Counted from the first letter of the stretch, positions 1 to 8,141 are shown. The stretch: DNA of 9,869 nucleotides from Clostridia bacterium (GCA_017414725.1 JAFQKZ010000127.1:1-9869); one strand, 5' to 3'. The notes: generated from the sequence alone by a model not told the origin. Program-made: numbers and translations.

Positions 1-750
1 AGTTATTACCAGTGCCCACATGCTGGGGTTTATTTTTGTATCAGCACACGATAGGATTAGTAAGTGTTTTAGTGTCATTCCGCAGCAACGTAAGGAGCTC
101 AGTATGTGGTATCCGTTAGGTCGCTGAGTACCCAGTTTGTACAGCAGTCTCAGATGTTCTTCGCTTACTAACTCTGGTGGCATGGCGGCACGTAAGTGGG
201 ATTCAAGTTTATCCCTACTTTCTTTCGTGAAAAAGTACATGGGATAGTCATGTATTATTTGGTCCGTTTCTTGGCAGTCTAACCAGTCTGTGATGGTGCT
301 CAGCAAATTCTTTAGCGGAAGGTAATCTATGGGTAGTAGGTTGATAGTTAGTTTTGGGTCTGAGGTATTTATACAGTCGCTGATAGTCCAGGATAGGTAT
401 GTCAGGAGGAAGCATTTGTATCGGTTGTAGTCAAATTCTTCTTCTTTCCACGGACTGTCATCAGTGAAGCATTGTGCAAAGTCTTCAGTAGATTTTTTTA
501 ACTGACACTCGATATATTTTTCATAGTTCTCCGGCAGACGCCGCTTCAAACCTTGTCTCACGTTAGGTAATTCATATAAACTTTCTATAAAATCCTTCCA
601 ATAGTCTCTATTGTTTAATCTTATCAATGCGTCGCGACATTCTTCCGTAAACAACGCCTTAGAAAGATTATTAGAAGCGAGACCGCTGAACACCATTCCG
701 GCACCTAAAACAAACGAAGCAATAGATTTACAAGTTTTTTTGAAATTCAT
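1..750 (-). CDS. Unrecognised secreted protein, 3' end beyond the window
   Basis: An open frame of 250 codons runs from ATG at 750 to the window edge without a stop, so the protein is C-terminally incomplete. The start is fixed by a strong SD (GGAGG on the minus strand, 764-760) nine bases upstream. Residues 1-30 look like a Sec signal peptide: a basic start (MNFKKTCK), a hydrophobic stretch (SIASFVLGAGMVFSGLA), then a polar region. The rest is acidic to neutral, rich in Leu and aromatic residues, and holds about nine cysteines including a CC pair near residue 230. I recognise no domain or catalytic motif. GC content is about 45%, similar to pckG and higher than the PTS genes. It is transcribed in the same direction as pckG but has its own promoter and lies beyond the pckG-type terminators, so it is probably a separate unit. 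Function unknown; export is inferred from the signal peptide only. Confidence 0.8.
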   Translation of the reverse strand, partial: MNFKKTCKSIASFVLGAGMVFSGLASNNLSKALFTEECRDALIRLNNRDYWKDFIESLYELPNVRQGLKRRLPENYEKYIECQLKKSTEDFAQCFTDDSPWKEEEFDYNRYKCFLLTYLSWTISDCINTSDPKLTINLLPIDYLPLKNLLSTITDWLDCQETDQIIHDYPMYFFTKESRDKLESHLRAAMPPELVSEEHLRLLYKLGTQRPNGYHILSSLRCCGMTLKHLLILSCADTKINPSMWALVIT

Positions 751-1022
751 TATAAAAATCCTCCAAATTATTTTTAATTACTATTTCGATTAATAGTATA
801 TTTATATTTTATCATAATTTTATTTTTTGTCAATAGAGGGTTTGGAATTTAAAAAAAGTAGGTTTGTTCTAAGTTTTTGTGACATGGCTGGACCTGACAT
901 ACCAATCAATCCTTTCTTTATATAAAATATACAATTTTGATTTACAAATTGTGATTTTATTATATATATATATATTTCAAGACTATAAAATAATTTTTGT
1001 ATATAATACACAAATAAATCTT
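751..1022. other. AT-rich intergenic stretch
   Basis: This gap holds the SD and promoter of the leftward secreted-protein gene at its left end. The remainder (about 834-1022) has a short TA-repeat run near 959-975 and a weak inverted repeat, ACAATTT (931-937) with AAATTGT (946-952). Short open frames on both strands lack an SD and have low-complexity translations. I see no gene or RNA in it. Confidence 0.6.
806..833 (-). promoter_or_regulatory. Promoter of the secreted-protein gene
   Basis: On the minus strand there is a perfect -35 TTGACA (833-828), a 16-base spacer and an extended -10, TGATAAAAT (814-806). Transcription would start near 799, giving a leader of about 50 bases before the SD and ATG at 750. 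Confidence 0.7.
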
Positions 1023-1056
1023 AAAAACAAAAAAGAGCCCAAATTCTGGACTCTTT
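1023..1056 (-). terminator. Duplicated copy of the pckG terminator
   Basis: On the minus strand, AAAGAGTCC (1056-1048) pairs with GGGCTCTTT (1040-1032) over nine base pairs with one U-G wobble. The loop has seven bases and is followed by a T-rich tail interrupted by one G. It lies immediately after the stop of the truncated pckG copy, 274 bp from the matching terminator of the intact gene. Confidence 0.75.
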
Positions 1057-1075
1057 ATATAATTCAAAATATTAC

Positions 1076-1260
1076 TCATAAATTATCCTGAAGATTATTC
1101 AGCTCTTGTCTAAGCTCAACAGGAATATTATTTTCTAAAGTCTTGTTATAGAACTTGTTTATTTCCAGGGTTTCTTGCTCGAGGTCTGAGATATCTAACT
1201 CTAGTAACTTAACTAAATCTCGAGAATGTATATCTAAATCTTTGATGTTTATAGCTTGAG
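1076..1260 (-). pseudogene. Truncated duplicate of the pckG 3' end
   Basis: The segment 1031-1260 matches 1305-1534 at a constant offset of 274 with no gap. I count 11 differences in 230 positions, about 95% identity. It encodes the last 60 or so residues of PEP carboxykinase (from QAINIKDLDIH to LQDNL and a TGA stop) and then a copy of the terminator. Similarity stops abruptly at 1260, where the intact gene goes on into its active-site region. Four codons upstream of the break there is an in-frame TAG, and no ATG or SD serves the fragment, so it should not be translated. Within the coding part only one difference changes the protein (Asp to Ala near the break); the others are synonymous. It is a remnant of a tandem duplication or of a lost second pckG copy. 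Confidence 0.88.
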
Positions 1261-1300
1261 GATTCTAGTTTGTCTAGTCTAAGAGGTTTCTATAAATAAT

Positions 1301-1330
1301 TTTAAAAAGAGCACAAACTCTGGACTCTTT
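1301..1330 (-). terminator. pckG terminator
   Basis: On the minus strand, AAAGAGTCC (1330-1322) pairs with GTGCTCTTT (1314-1306), with one wobble and one mismatch near the loop, followed by TTTTTAAAA. It lies about 20 bases after the pckG stop codon. Confidence 0.75.
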
Positions 1331-1349
1331 ATATAATTCAAAATATTTC

Positions 1350-3359
1350 TCACAGATTATCCTGAAGATTATTCAGCTCTTGTCTGAGCTCAACAGGGAT
1401 ATTGTTTTCTAAAGTCTTGTTATAGAACTTGTTTATTTCCAAAGTTTCTTGCTCGAGGTCTGAGATATCTAACTCTAGTAACTTAACTAAATCTCGAGAA
1501 TGTATATCTAAATCTTTGATGTTTATATCTTGAGCGTGCGGGACGTAACCTATTGGGGTTTCGCGAGCACCTAACTTATTCTCGCAACGTTTGATTATCC
1601 AGTCTAAAACCCTAAAATTATCACCGTAGCCGGGCCACAGGAATTTCCCTGCGTCGTCTTTTCTAAACCAGTTCACGCCAAAAATTTTCGGTGCTTTATC
1701 TCCTAATAATTTACCCATAGATATCCAGTGCTCGAAGTAATCTGACATGTTGTATCCGCAGAACGAAATCATAGCCATAGGATCATGCCTTAAGACACCG
1801 ACCTGACCGGTAATCGCAGCCGTAGTTTCTGAAGATATCGTTGAACCGATAAATACACCATGATTCCAATCTCTTGATTCGTATACTAACGGAATTGTAT
1901 CTGATCTTCGGCCTCCAAATATAATCGCAGATATCGGTACACCGTTGGGATTATCAAACTCCGGACTGATAATCGGACAATTCTTGGCAGGAGCGGTAAA
2001 ACGACTATTTGGATGAGCACCTTTATGATTTGAAGTTTGGCCGTTCCAGAATTCGCCGGTCCAGTCTATAGCGTTTGCAGGGGGATTATTGCCCATTCCT
2101 TCCCACCATACTGTATTATCGTCAAGATTCTGAACAACGTTTGTATAAATAGTATCGTGCGATATAGTTTGCATAGCATTGGGATTTGATTTGTTATTAG
2201 TCCCAGGAGCAACTCCAAAAAATCCGTTCTCGGGATTTATAGCCCATAATCTTCCGTCATCGCCTATACGCAACCAAGCTATGTCGTCTCCCACACACCA
2301 AACTTTATAGCCCTGTTTTTGATAAATCTCAGGCGGTATAATCATAGCAAGATTGGTTTTTCCGCACGCAGATGGGAAAGCAGCACAAACATATATTATT
2401 TCTCCGTCAGGTTTTTGAATACCTAAAATTAACATATGTTCAGCGAGCCATTTTTCTTTACGACCCAAATAAGATGCTATTCTGAGAGCAAGGCATTTTT
2501 TGCCAAGCAATACATTGCCGCCATATCCTGAATTCACAGATATAATAGTATTATCTTGCGGGAAATGGCACACATATCTTTTATTTTCATCGATATTACA
2601 AGAACAATGCAAGCCTCTGACCCAACCATCATAATTTTCTCCCAGGTCGTCAAGTTCATCTAAAACTTCTTGCCCTACGCGAGTCATGATGTTCATATTT
2701 AACACAGCATAGATACTGTCTGTTATTTCTATGCCTATTTTTGAAAACTCGGAGCCCGGGACTCCCATAGAATACGGAATCACGTACATAGTTTTATTTT
2801 TGTAGCTGTTACGGGCTATATTATATAATAATTCATATGCTTGTTGAGGGTCTTTCCAGTTATTGGTAGGTCCGGCTTCCTCACGAGTTTTTGTACATAT
2901 AAAAGTCCGGTCTTCGGCACGAGCTACGTCATTAAGAGCAGTTCTATGCAAATAACATCCGGGCATTTTTTCTTGATTTAACTCTATTAATTCATTATTT
3001 TCGCAAGCTTTTTTATATAATTTTTTTATTTGATTTTCCGAACCGTCTATCCAAATTATATCTTTTGGATTAACTAATTTTTTCATTTCTTCTATCCAAT
3101 TTAATACACTCTGATTTTTTGTCAAACTTAACTCATCTCCTTTATTATTTATATTATTTTTGTTTATTTCTTTTGATTTTTCTTGTAATTTTTCCTGACA
3201 AACTTCACAAACTTCTTGCAAAAAATTTTGGGTTATATTTTCTGAGTCATGTTTATTATTGATATTAATACCGGAAGCAGAAAACGCAGGGATTAAATTA
3301 AACATTGCAGTAATTGAGATTGCGCTTGAAAACCTGAGAAAATTGGATTTTTTTCTCAA
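1350..3359 (-). CDS. pckG: GTP-dependent phosphoenolpyruvate carboxykinase with N-terminal extension
   Basis: Catalyses oxaloacetate + GTP to PEP + GDP + CO2, or the reverse. From the chosen start the protein has 669 residues; usual GTP-type enzymes have about 600-625. The family core starts near residue 90 (NPKDIIWIDGS). It contains DVAR (R147), GYGGN..LGKK (about 278-288), AEHMLILGI with H308, the P-loop FPSACGKTNLAM with C332 and K334, CVGDDIAW, NPENGFFGVAPGT and VNWFRKD, so it looks catalytically complete. The first 85 or so residues are extra: a signal-peptide-like segment (basic RKK, then FSSAISITAMFNLIPAFSA) and a low-complexity Lys/Asn/Glu linker. A TTG at 3377 gives six more residues, but the SD GGAAGGG (3375-3369) would lie inside that reading. 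The same SD stands nine bases before TTG 3359, which I prefer. It is divergent from the PTS operon, which consumes PEP. Confidence 0.93.
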   Translation of the reverse strand: MRKKSNFLRFSSAISITAMFNLIPAFSASGININNKHDSENITQNFLQEVCEVCQEKLQEKSKEINKNNINNKGDELSLTKNQSVLNWIEEMKKLVNPKDIIWIDGSENQIKKLYKKACENNELIELNQEKMPGCYLHRTALNDVARAEDRTFICTKTREEAGPTNNWKDPQQAYELLYNIARNSYKNKTMYVIPYSMGVPGSEFSKIGIEITDSIYAVLNMNIMTRVGQEVLDELDDLGENYDGWVRGLHCSCNIDENKRYVCHFPQDNTIISVNSGYGGNVLLGKKCLALRIASYLGRKEKWLAEHMLILGIQKPDGEIIYVCAAFPSACGKTNLAMIIPPEIYQKQGYKVWCVGDDIAWLRIGDDGRLWAINPENGFFGVAPGTNNKSNPNAMQTISHDTIYTNVVQNLDDNTVWWEGMGNNPPANAIDWTGEFWNGQTSNHKGAHPNSRFTAPAKNCPIISPEFDNPNGVPISAIIFGGRRSDTIPLVYESRDWNHGVFIGSTISSETTAAITGQVGVLRHDPMAMISFCGYNMSDYFEHWISMGKLLGDKAPKIFGVNWFRKDDAGKFLWPGYGDNFRVLDWIIKRCENKLGARETPIGYVPHAQDINIKDLDIHSRDLVKLLELDISDLEQETLEINKFYNKTLENNIPVELRQELNNLQDNL

Positions 3360-3385
3360 TTTTACGCACCCTTCCAAAATTCTTT

Positions 3386-3391
3386 AGTATA
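3386..3391 (-). promoter_or_regulatory. Possible pckG -10 element
   Basis: TATACT on the minus strand lies just upstream of the pckG SD and would give a leader of about 25 bases. No good -35 is seen at 16-18 bases, so the call is weak. Confidence 0.25.
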
Positions 3392-3534
3392 ATCAATATA
3401 ATTAAAAAATTTTTATTTTATAATATCAAGCGAAATTTAAACCCAAATTTTACCCATAAAAATTATCAAAAATGTATAAATATAAAAAAATTGTGTAAAT
3501 TATTTGTATAATTTTTCGTCGAAATAAATAATTA

Positions 3535-3562
3535 TTGACAAATTTAATTATGTGAGTATAAT
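3535..3562 (+). promoter_or_regulatory. PTS operon promoter
   Basis: A perfect TTGACA (3535-3540) and a perfect TATAAT (3557-3562) are separated by 16 bases. Transcription would start near 3569, leaving a leader of about 155 bases before ptsH. The consensus match suggests strong basal expression. Confidence 0.75.
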
Positions 3563-3723
3563 TTCTAATGAATAAGATATATAAAAAATATAAAAGAAAA
3601 ATATAATAAGAAAAACGTCACATATTTTATTTTATATTTATATTATTTATTATATTATTGTAATTATAGTTTGTGTAATTTTATTATAAATTATTATAAA
3701 TTAGTGCAGAGGTTAGAAATTTT

Positions 3724-4116
3724 ATGATAGAAAAAAAACTAAAATGGTTCGGAGAAAGCGGTTTACACGCAAGACCGGCAGGACAATTAGTTAGCAGATC
3801 CATAGAATTTGAATCAAAAATAACTTTTATAAATTGCTCGAATGACCGTGAGGGAGATGGCAAAGGAATATTTTCTCTCTTGACTATGGAATTGCAAAAA
3901 GATACGGATTTTATTTTACGAGTAGACGGTTACGATGAAAAAGAAGCCATGCAAAGTTTGTTACAGCTCATGGTGAATCATGAATTTATAGCAGAAACCC
4001 CAGATCTCGGTATAAAAAGAATTAAACCGGCTGATCCCGAAACTCTAAGAAATACTCTTTTGCCGAGTTATATAACCGAATCAAAAATATATAAAAGATA
4101 CATGCGTCAAAAATAA
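3724..4116 (+). CDS. ptsH: Phosphocarrier protein HPr with C-terminal tail
   Basis: HPr carries phosphate from enzyme I to the sugar-specific EIIA. The first 88 or so residues form an HPr domain with the active-site motif GLHARPA at 13-19, which puts the phosphorylated histidine at the classical position 15, with Arg17 beside it. The second helix region reads GKGIFSLL (46-53). Aligned with Bacillus HPr (LKSIMGVM) and E. coli HPr (AKSLFKLQ), the regulatory Ser46 position is Gly48, so the HPr kinase target appears absent. The protein has 130 residues against the usual 85-90; residues 89-130 are an extra basic tail with no recognised motif. The SD AGAGG (3708-3712) lies 11 bases before ATG. It is first in the operon, 49 bases before ptsI. 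Confidence 0.93.
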   Translation: MIEKKLKWFGESGLHARPAGQLVSRSIEFESKITFINCSNDREGDGKGIFSLLTMELQKDTDFILRVDGYDEKEAMQSLLQLMVNHEFIAETPDLGIKRIKPADPETLRNTLLPSYITESKIYKRYMRQK

Positions 4117-4165
4117 TATAAAATAATAAAAATTATAAGATTTATAGAAAGGGGAGAAATCTTGA

Positions 4166-5827
4166 ATGATTATTTTGGAAGGAACCAGTGCATCTGAAGG
4201 CTTAGCGTTCGGAACGTTATGTTTTGACACAAGAGAAGACGAAACACCTATGTTCGACATATATTTAATTGACAATACAGATATACCAAAAGAAGTAGAG
4301 CGATTTGAAGAAGCTACGAAAAGTGCCGTAGGTTATTTCAGAAAATTAGCAGAAAATTTTGAAAGTGTCGCACATAACGCTATTTTCGAAGCCCATATGT
4401 TTATGATAAAAGACAGAGACTATCAAGATTCTGTTGTGAGCATAATATCAAGAAAAAAAGTCAATGCCGAAACAGCTGTCTGGGATACCGCGAAAATTTT
4501 TGAAAAAAAATTCGAACAAATGTCTGATCCGTATTTAAGATCACGTTCTCAAGATGTTCTGGATATTTCTATATGTATTATAAATTTTCTTCAAAACAAG
4601 ACAAAAGCTCATAAAGTCGTAGGTCAAGAACTGGTTTTGTGTGCCGAAGATTTTATTCCCAGCCAAATCTCTCAAATAAAACAACGCGGTGTTCGTGCTT
4701 TTATTTCTAAGTACGGATCATATTATTCTCATAGTGCAATATTGTTACGGACCATGAACGTACCTATGATAGTTAATATAGGCGATGACTTGCATCCGTA
4801 TATGCACGGAAAAGACGCTATTGTAGACGGCTACGAAGGCAAAGTATACGTTGAGCCTGACGAAAGTACTATACAAGAATTATCACAAAGAAACGAAAAT
4901 TATAAAAAATTAAACGCAGATTTATTAAAATTAGTGCACGTCCCATGTATTACCGAAGATGAAAAACGTATTAGATTGTGCGCAAATATGAACACTTTTA
5001 ACGAGCTTAAGTCTATTTCTAAAGCTGGTGCCGACGGCATAGGACTCTTAAGAAGTGAATTTATATATCTTGATAGAGATAGTTATCCTAGCGAAGACGA
5101 ACAACTGGAAATTTATAAAGAAGTTTTAGAAACAATGGGCGATAAAGAAGTTGTAATAAGAACTCTGGATATAGGTTCAGACAAAACTGCGAGTTATATG
5201 AATCTTGAACAAGAAGAAAATCCGGCTTTAGGTCGCCGAGGAATAAGATTTTGTTTGAAAAATCCGGAAATATTCAGAACACAACTCCGAGCTCTATACA
5301 GAGCTTCTGTTTATGGTAATTTGTCCATAATGTTCCCAATGATAACTTCCGCTAAAGAAATAAGAGAAATTAAAAAACATATCGGTCTTGTGTGTCAAGA
5401 TCTTGCAGATAAAAATATAGACTTTAACGAAAATATGAAATTGGGAATCATGATAGAAACTCCCATAGCGGCGATTATGAGCGATAAATTGGCTCCGGAA
5501 GTGGATTTCTTCAGTATCGGTACGAACGACTTGTCACAATATACAATTGCTGTTGACCGACAGAGCCCTGTTATGAACGATATTTGTAATGCTTCTACTC
5601 AACATGCTGTTATGAGATTAATTAAAAATGTCACGGAATCTGCTTATAAAAATAATATACCTGTTAAAATTTGTGGCGATATGGCTTTTAACGAAGAGCT
5701 CGTCCCGCTGTTTGTTACCATGGGCGTAAACGAACTTTCTGTGCCACCGGCTAAAGTTTGCAAGACTAAAAAAATAATCATAGGAATGAATACCAAAAAT
5801 TTTAAAGATCATGTGAGATTTTTGTAA
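4166..5827 (+). CDS. ptsI: PTS enzyme I (PEP-protein phosphotransferase)
   Basis: Takes phosphate from PEP onto a histidine and passes it to HPr; cytoplasmic. The 553-residue length is close to the usual 570 or so, and the numbering matches E. coli EI closely. The phosphorylated His189 lies in YGSYYSHSAILLR, which is unusual because the family normally has GGRTSHxAIMAR; His189, the Ser before it and Arg195 are kept. The C-terminal PEP-binding barrel keeps GIGLLRSEF (R296), RTLDIGSDK (R332), MIETPIA (E431), GTNDLSQY (N454, D455), DR (R465) and KICGDMA (C503). The end reads ELSVPPAKV, where SMSA-like sequence is common. The start is fixed by the SD AAAGGGGAG (4149-4156 region), about nine bases before ATG. 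It follows ptsH and precedes crr by 23 bases. Confidence 0.95.
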   Translation: MIILEGTSASEGLAFGTLCFDTREDETPMFDIYLIDNTDIPKEVERFEEATKSAVGYFRKLAENFESVAHNAIFEAHMFMIKDRDYQDSVVSIISRKKVNAETAVWDTAKIFEKKFEQMSDPYLRSRSQDVLDISICIINFLQNKTKAHKVVGQELVLCAEDFIPSQISQIKQRGVRAFISKYGSYYSHSAILLRTMNVPMIVNIGDDLHPYMHGKDAIVDGYEGKVYVEPDESTIQELSQRNENYKKLNADLLKLVHVPCITEDEKRIRLCANMNTFNELKSISKAGADGIGLLRSEFIYLDRDSYPSEDEQLEIYKEVLETMGDKEVVIRTLDIGSDKTASYMNLEQEENPALGRRGIRFCLKNPEIFRTQLRALYRASVYGNLSIMFPMITSAKEIREIKKHIGLVCQDLADKNIDFNENMKLGIMIETPIAAIMSDKLAPEVDFFSIGTNDLSQYTIAVDRQSPVMNDICNASTQHAVMRLIKNVTESAYKNNIPVKICGDMAFNEELVPLFVTMGVNELSVPPAKVCKTKKIIIGMNTKNFKDHVRFL

Positions 5828-5850
5828 AATAATATTAACAGGTGATATGA

Positions 5851-6507
5851 ATGCCAATTAGATATGATGATAATAAATTACTAGTAGCAATAGACAAATT
5901 TAAAAAAGTATCATACGATTTTTTGTATTGGGCTTATTACAACACAAAGTACAGACATATCTCAAAAAAAATAGACAAGGAACACAGAAGTAATAGTTTC
6001 TATCGAGGAAAAACTACCGAAAGAATAGCTACTCCAGCTTTAGGAAGATACTATGATTTATCTTGCATGCCTGATAAAATATTTGCCGACAGGATTTTAG
6101 GCGATGGCATTGCTATTGATTTGTATGAACCCAGAATCGTTTCCCCAGTAAACGGACGTATAGTAACTATCGCTAAAGCTAAACATGCTTATTGTATTCG
6201 TGACGAACATGGTGCCGATATCATGATTCACATAGGCATCAATACTGTGAAATTAAAGGGCCAGGGCTTTAAATGTTATGTTCGCGATGGCCAAAAAGTA
6301 AAAAAAGGTACTCTTTTATGTCGTATAGACTTGGATTATATTAAAAAAAGTGGATTCTGCCCGGATGCTGCCATGATTATTACCAATATGAAAAATATGA
6401 CGTATTTCAGAGCTTATCCGCATGAAAGACGCGATGCATTGGTGTATGACGTGATTTCATATAACTATGGCGAACCTAAGTCAAATATATATCCCATGCC
6501 AAATTAA
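5851..6507 (+). CDS. crr: Glucose-type PTS component EIIA, stand-alone, with N-terminal extension
   Basis: Accepts phosphate from HPr and hands it to the EIIB domain of the glucose permease. The EIIA-Glc fold signature spans about residues 60-190: FADRILGDGIAI (78-89), SPVNG, HAYCI with His112 (equivalent to E. coli His75) and MIHIGINTVKLKG with the phosphorylated His127 (equivalent to His90). Compared with E. coli EIIA-Glc (169 residues), it has 218 residues. About 36 extra ones lie at the N terminus, a Lys/Tyr-rich segment with no recognised motif, and there is a short extra C-terminal tail. In Bacillus PtsG this domain is fused to EIICB; here it is a separate gene just upstream. The SD AGGTGA (5840-5845) lies five bases before ATG. 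The symbol crr follows the domain; whether it also has regulatory partners is unknown. Confidence 0.92.
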   Translation: MPIRYDDNKLLVAIDKFKKVSYDFLYWAYYNTKYRHISKKIDKEHRSNSFYRGKTTERIATPALGRYYDLSCMPDKIFADRILGDGIAIDLYEPRIVSPVNGRIVTIAKAKHAYCIRDEHGADIMIHIGINTVKLKGQGFKCYVRDGQKVKKGTLLCRIDLDYIKKSGFCPDAAMIITNMKNMTYFRAYPHERRDALVYDVISYNYGEPKSNIYPMPN

Positions 6508-6545
6508 AAATATTTAATTTTAAATTAAAGAAGGTGCCTGTTTTG

Positions 6546-8141
6546 TTGAAATTTAAAAAATTTTTTGGCTCGTTATTTAGTATTTTACAAAAAGTCGGAC
6601 AAAGTTTTATGTTCCCAATAGCTATATTGCCTATCGCAGGTTTGTTATTGGGTGTAGGCGCATCTTTTTCAAACCCCGAAATGATAAATTCTTATAATCT
6701 AAATAATATTCTGGGTTCGGGTACTTTCTGGAATTCTGTATTTGTAGTAATGCGCGAAACAGGTAGCATTATTTTTGACAACTTGCCTGTGATATTTGCT
6801 ATGGGTGTAGCCATAGGCATGGCTTCGAAAGAAAAAAGTACAGTCGCAATTTCTGCGTTTATGTCTTTTGTAATCATGCATAAAACTATATCTTGTTTGT
6901 TAGAATTGCATGGCAGATTTGCTCCCGGAGTCCTCAGAGAAGGTTCTATTGATTACGCTTGCGGTATAAAAACTCTTGAAATGGGTGTCTTCGGCGGTAT
7001 CATAGTAGGTCTTTTAGTTTCGTATCTACATAATAAATTCTATAAAATTAAGTTGCCCAGCATAATATCTTTTTTCAGTGGCGTGAAATTTGTTCCTATT
7101 ATTTCATGTCTGTGCCATATTATCTTAGGTATAATTATGTATTTTATCTGGCCGTGCGTTCAAACAGGTATGTATAATCTCGGTAAACTTGTGACCGCTT
7201 CTAATTATTTTGGAACTTTTGTTTACGGTATTATAGAACGTGCTTTGATTCCGTTTGGACTACATCACGTGTTTTACACCCCGTTCTGGCAAACAGCTCT
7301 CGGTGGCGCGGAAATTATAGACGGTCGTTATGTAACAGGTGCTTTGAAAATATTCTTCGCTGAACTTGCATCCCCAAATATTTCAAGATTTAGTATAGGT
7401 GCAGCAAGATTTATGTCGGGGAAATTCCCATTTATGATTTTTGGGTTACCTGCGGCGGCTCTCGCTATGTACCATACCGCAAATTCAGACAAGAAAAAAA
7501 TTGTTGGTGGATTGTTGCTGTCTGCCGCTATCACGAGTATTCTTACGGGCATCACAGAGCCTATTGAATTCACGTTTTTATTTGTAGCTCCGGTTTTATA
7601 TGCTATACATTGCGTTTTCGCCGGAATCTCGTTCATGCTCATGCATATATTTAAAATTACCGTCGGAATGACGTTCTCGGGCGGGTTTATAGATTTACTA
7701 TTATTCGGAATACTACAAGGCAACTCAAAAACAAACTGGATGTATATTATCCCCATAGGACTTGTATATTCTGTAATTTACTATTTCTTGTTTAAGTTTG
7801 TAATTATTAAGTTTAATCTGAAAACTCCCGGCCGTGAAGATAAAAACCAAGAATCTAAACTCTATACAAAAAAAGATTTTCAGATTTCTAAAAATACAAC
7901 TTTGAAAAATATAGTAGATGGCCTCGGTGGCATAGATAACATATCAGATTTAGATTGTTGCGCGACAAGACTACGCATAACAGTAAATCAGGAAGATAAA
8001 GTAAATAAAGAAATCCTTGAAACTACAGGTTGCTCTGCGGTTATCCAGAGCGGTACCGGCGTTCAGATAGTCTTCGGGCCACAGGTCAGTAATATAAAAT
8101 CTGAGCTCGATGAATATATCGAACTCGTCAGCAAAACATAA
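6546..8141 (+). CDS. ptsG: Glucose-specific PTS permease EIICB
   Basis: Membrane permease that transports and phosphorylates glucose. From the chosen start it has 531 residues. The EIIC membrane domain (about 1-420) has many hydrophobic helices and family motifs: LPIAGLLLGVG, RALIPFGLHHVFYTPFW (about 232-248), FPFMIFGLPAAALAMYH, GITEPIEFTFLFVAP (about 335-349) and MTFSGGFID. The linker KFNLKTPGRED closely matches Bacillus PtsG, which supports glucose rather than N-acetylglucosamine. EIIB follows with LDCCATRLRITV, where the second Cys (C472) aligns with the phosphorylated Cys of DACITRLR. GTG 6534 is in frame but lies inside the SD (AAGAAGGTG, 6528-6536), so TTG 6546, nine bases after it, is the likelier start; TTG 6543 is also possible. 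EIIA comes from crr, which ends just upstream. Last gene of the operon. Confidence 0.93.
   Translation: MKFKKFFGSLFSILQKVGQSFMFPIAILPIAGLLLGVGASFSNPEMINSYNLNNILGSGTFWNSVFVVMRETGSIIFDNLPVIFAMGVAIGMASKEKSTVAISAFMSFVIMHKTISCLLELHGRFAPGVLREGSIDYACGIKTLEMGVFGGIIVGLLVSYLHNKFYKIKLPSIISFFSGVKFVPIISCLCHIILGIIMYFIWPCVQTGMYNLGKLVTASNYFGTFVYGIIERALIPFGLHHVFYTPFWQTALGGAEIIDGRYVTGALKIFFAELASPNISRFSIGAARFMSGKFPFMIFGLPAAALAMYHTANSDKKKIVGGLLLSAAITSILTGITEPIEFTFLFVAPVLYAIHCVFAGISFMLMHIFKITVGMTFSGGFIDLLLFGILQGNSKTNWMYIIPIGLVYSVIYYFLFKFVIIKFNLKTPGREDKNQESKLYTKKDFQISKNTTLKNIVDGLGGIDNISDLDCCATRLRITVNQEDKVNKEILETTGCSAVIQSGTGVQIVFGPQVSNIKSELDEYIELVSKT

Larger units (their letters stand above)
3378..3723. other. Divergent intergenic region between pckG and ptsH
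   Basis: About 346 very AT-rich bases carry the promoters of the two divergent units: a strong rightward promoter at 3535-3562 and a weaker leftward candidate near 3386. The transcribed ptsH leader is about 155 bases. It includes a direct repeat of TTATTATAAA near 3680-3700 but no clear antiterminator hairpin, riboswitch or CcpA cre palindrome that I can see. Confidence 0.6.

Noticed and set aside
820..1011. 63-codon minus-strand open frame between the secreted gene and the pckG fragment
   Set aside because: No SD, low-complexity AT-driven translation, and it overlaps the promoter of the secreted-protein gene.
879..1091. 70-codon plus-strand open frame
   Set aside because: No SD, Ile/Tyr-rich translation of AT-rich DNA, and it runs into the opposite strand of a terminator and the pckG fragment.
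1275..1287. 13-base match TAGTCTAAGAGGT to unit A4 (9144-9156)
   Set aside because: A match of this length is expected by chance in a 10-kb AT-rich window, and the flanks do not agree.
1076..3359. UGA recoding
   Set aside because: Long ORFs use TGG for Trp and pckG ends at a TGA where the family normally ends, so UGA is a stop.
3569..3723. Riboswitch or PTS antiterminator target in the ptsH leader
   Set aside because: The leader is almost pure A/T with no stable stem, terminator or recognised aptamer.
7328..7756. 142-codon minus-strand open frame inside ptsG
   Set aside because: Antisense shadow of a clearly coding, motif-rich gene; no family features of its own.
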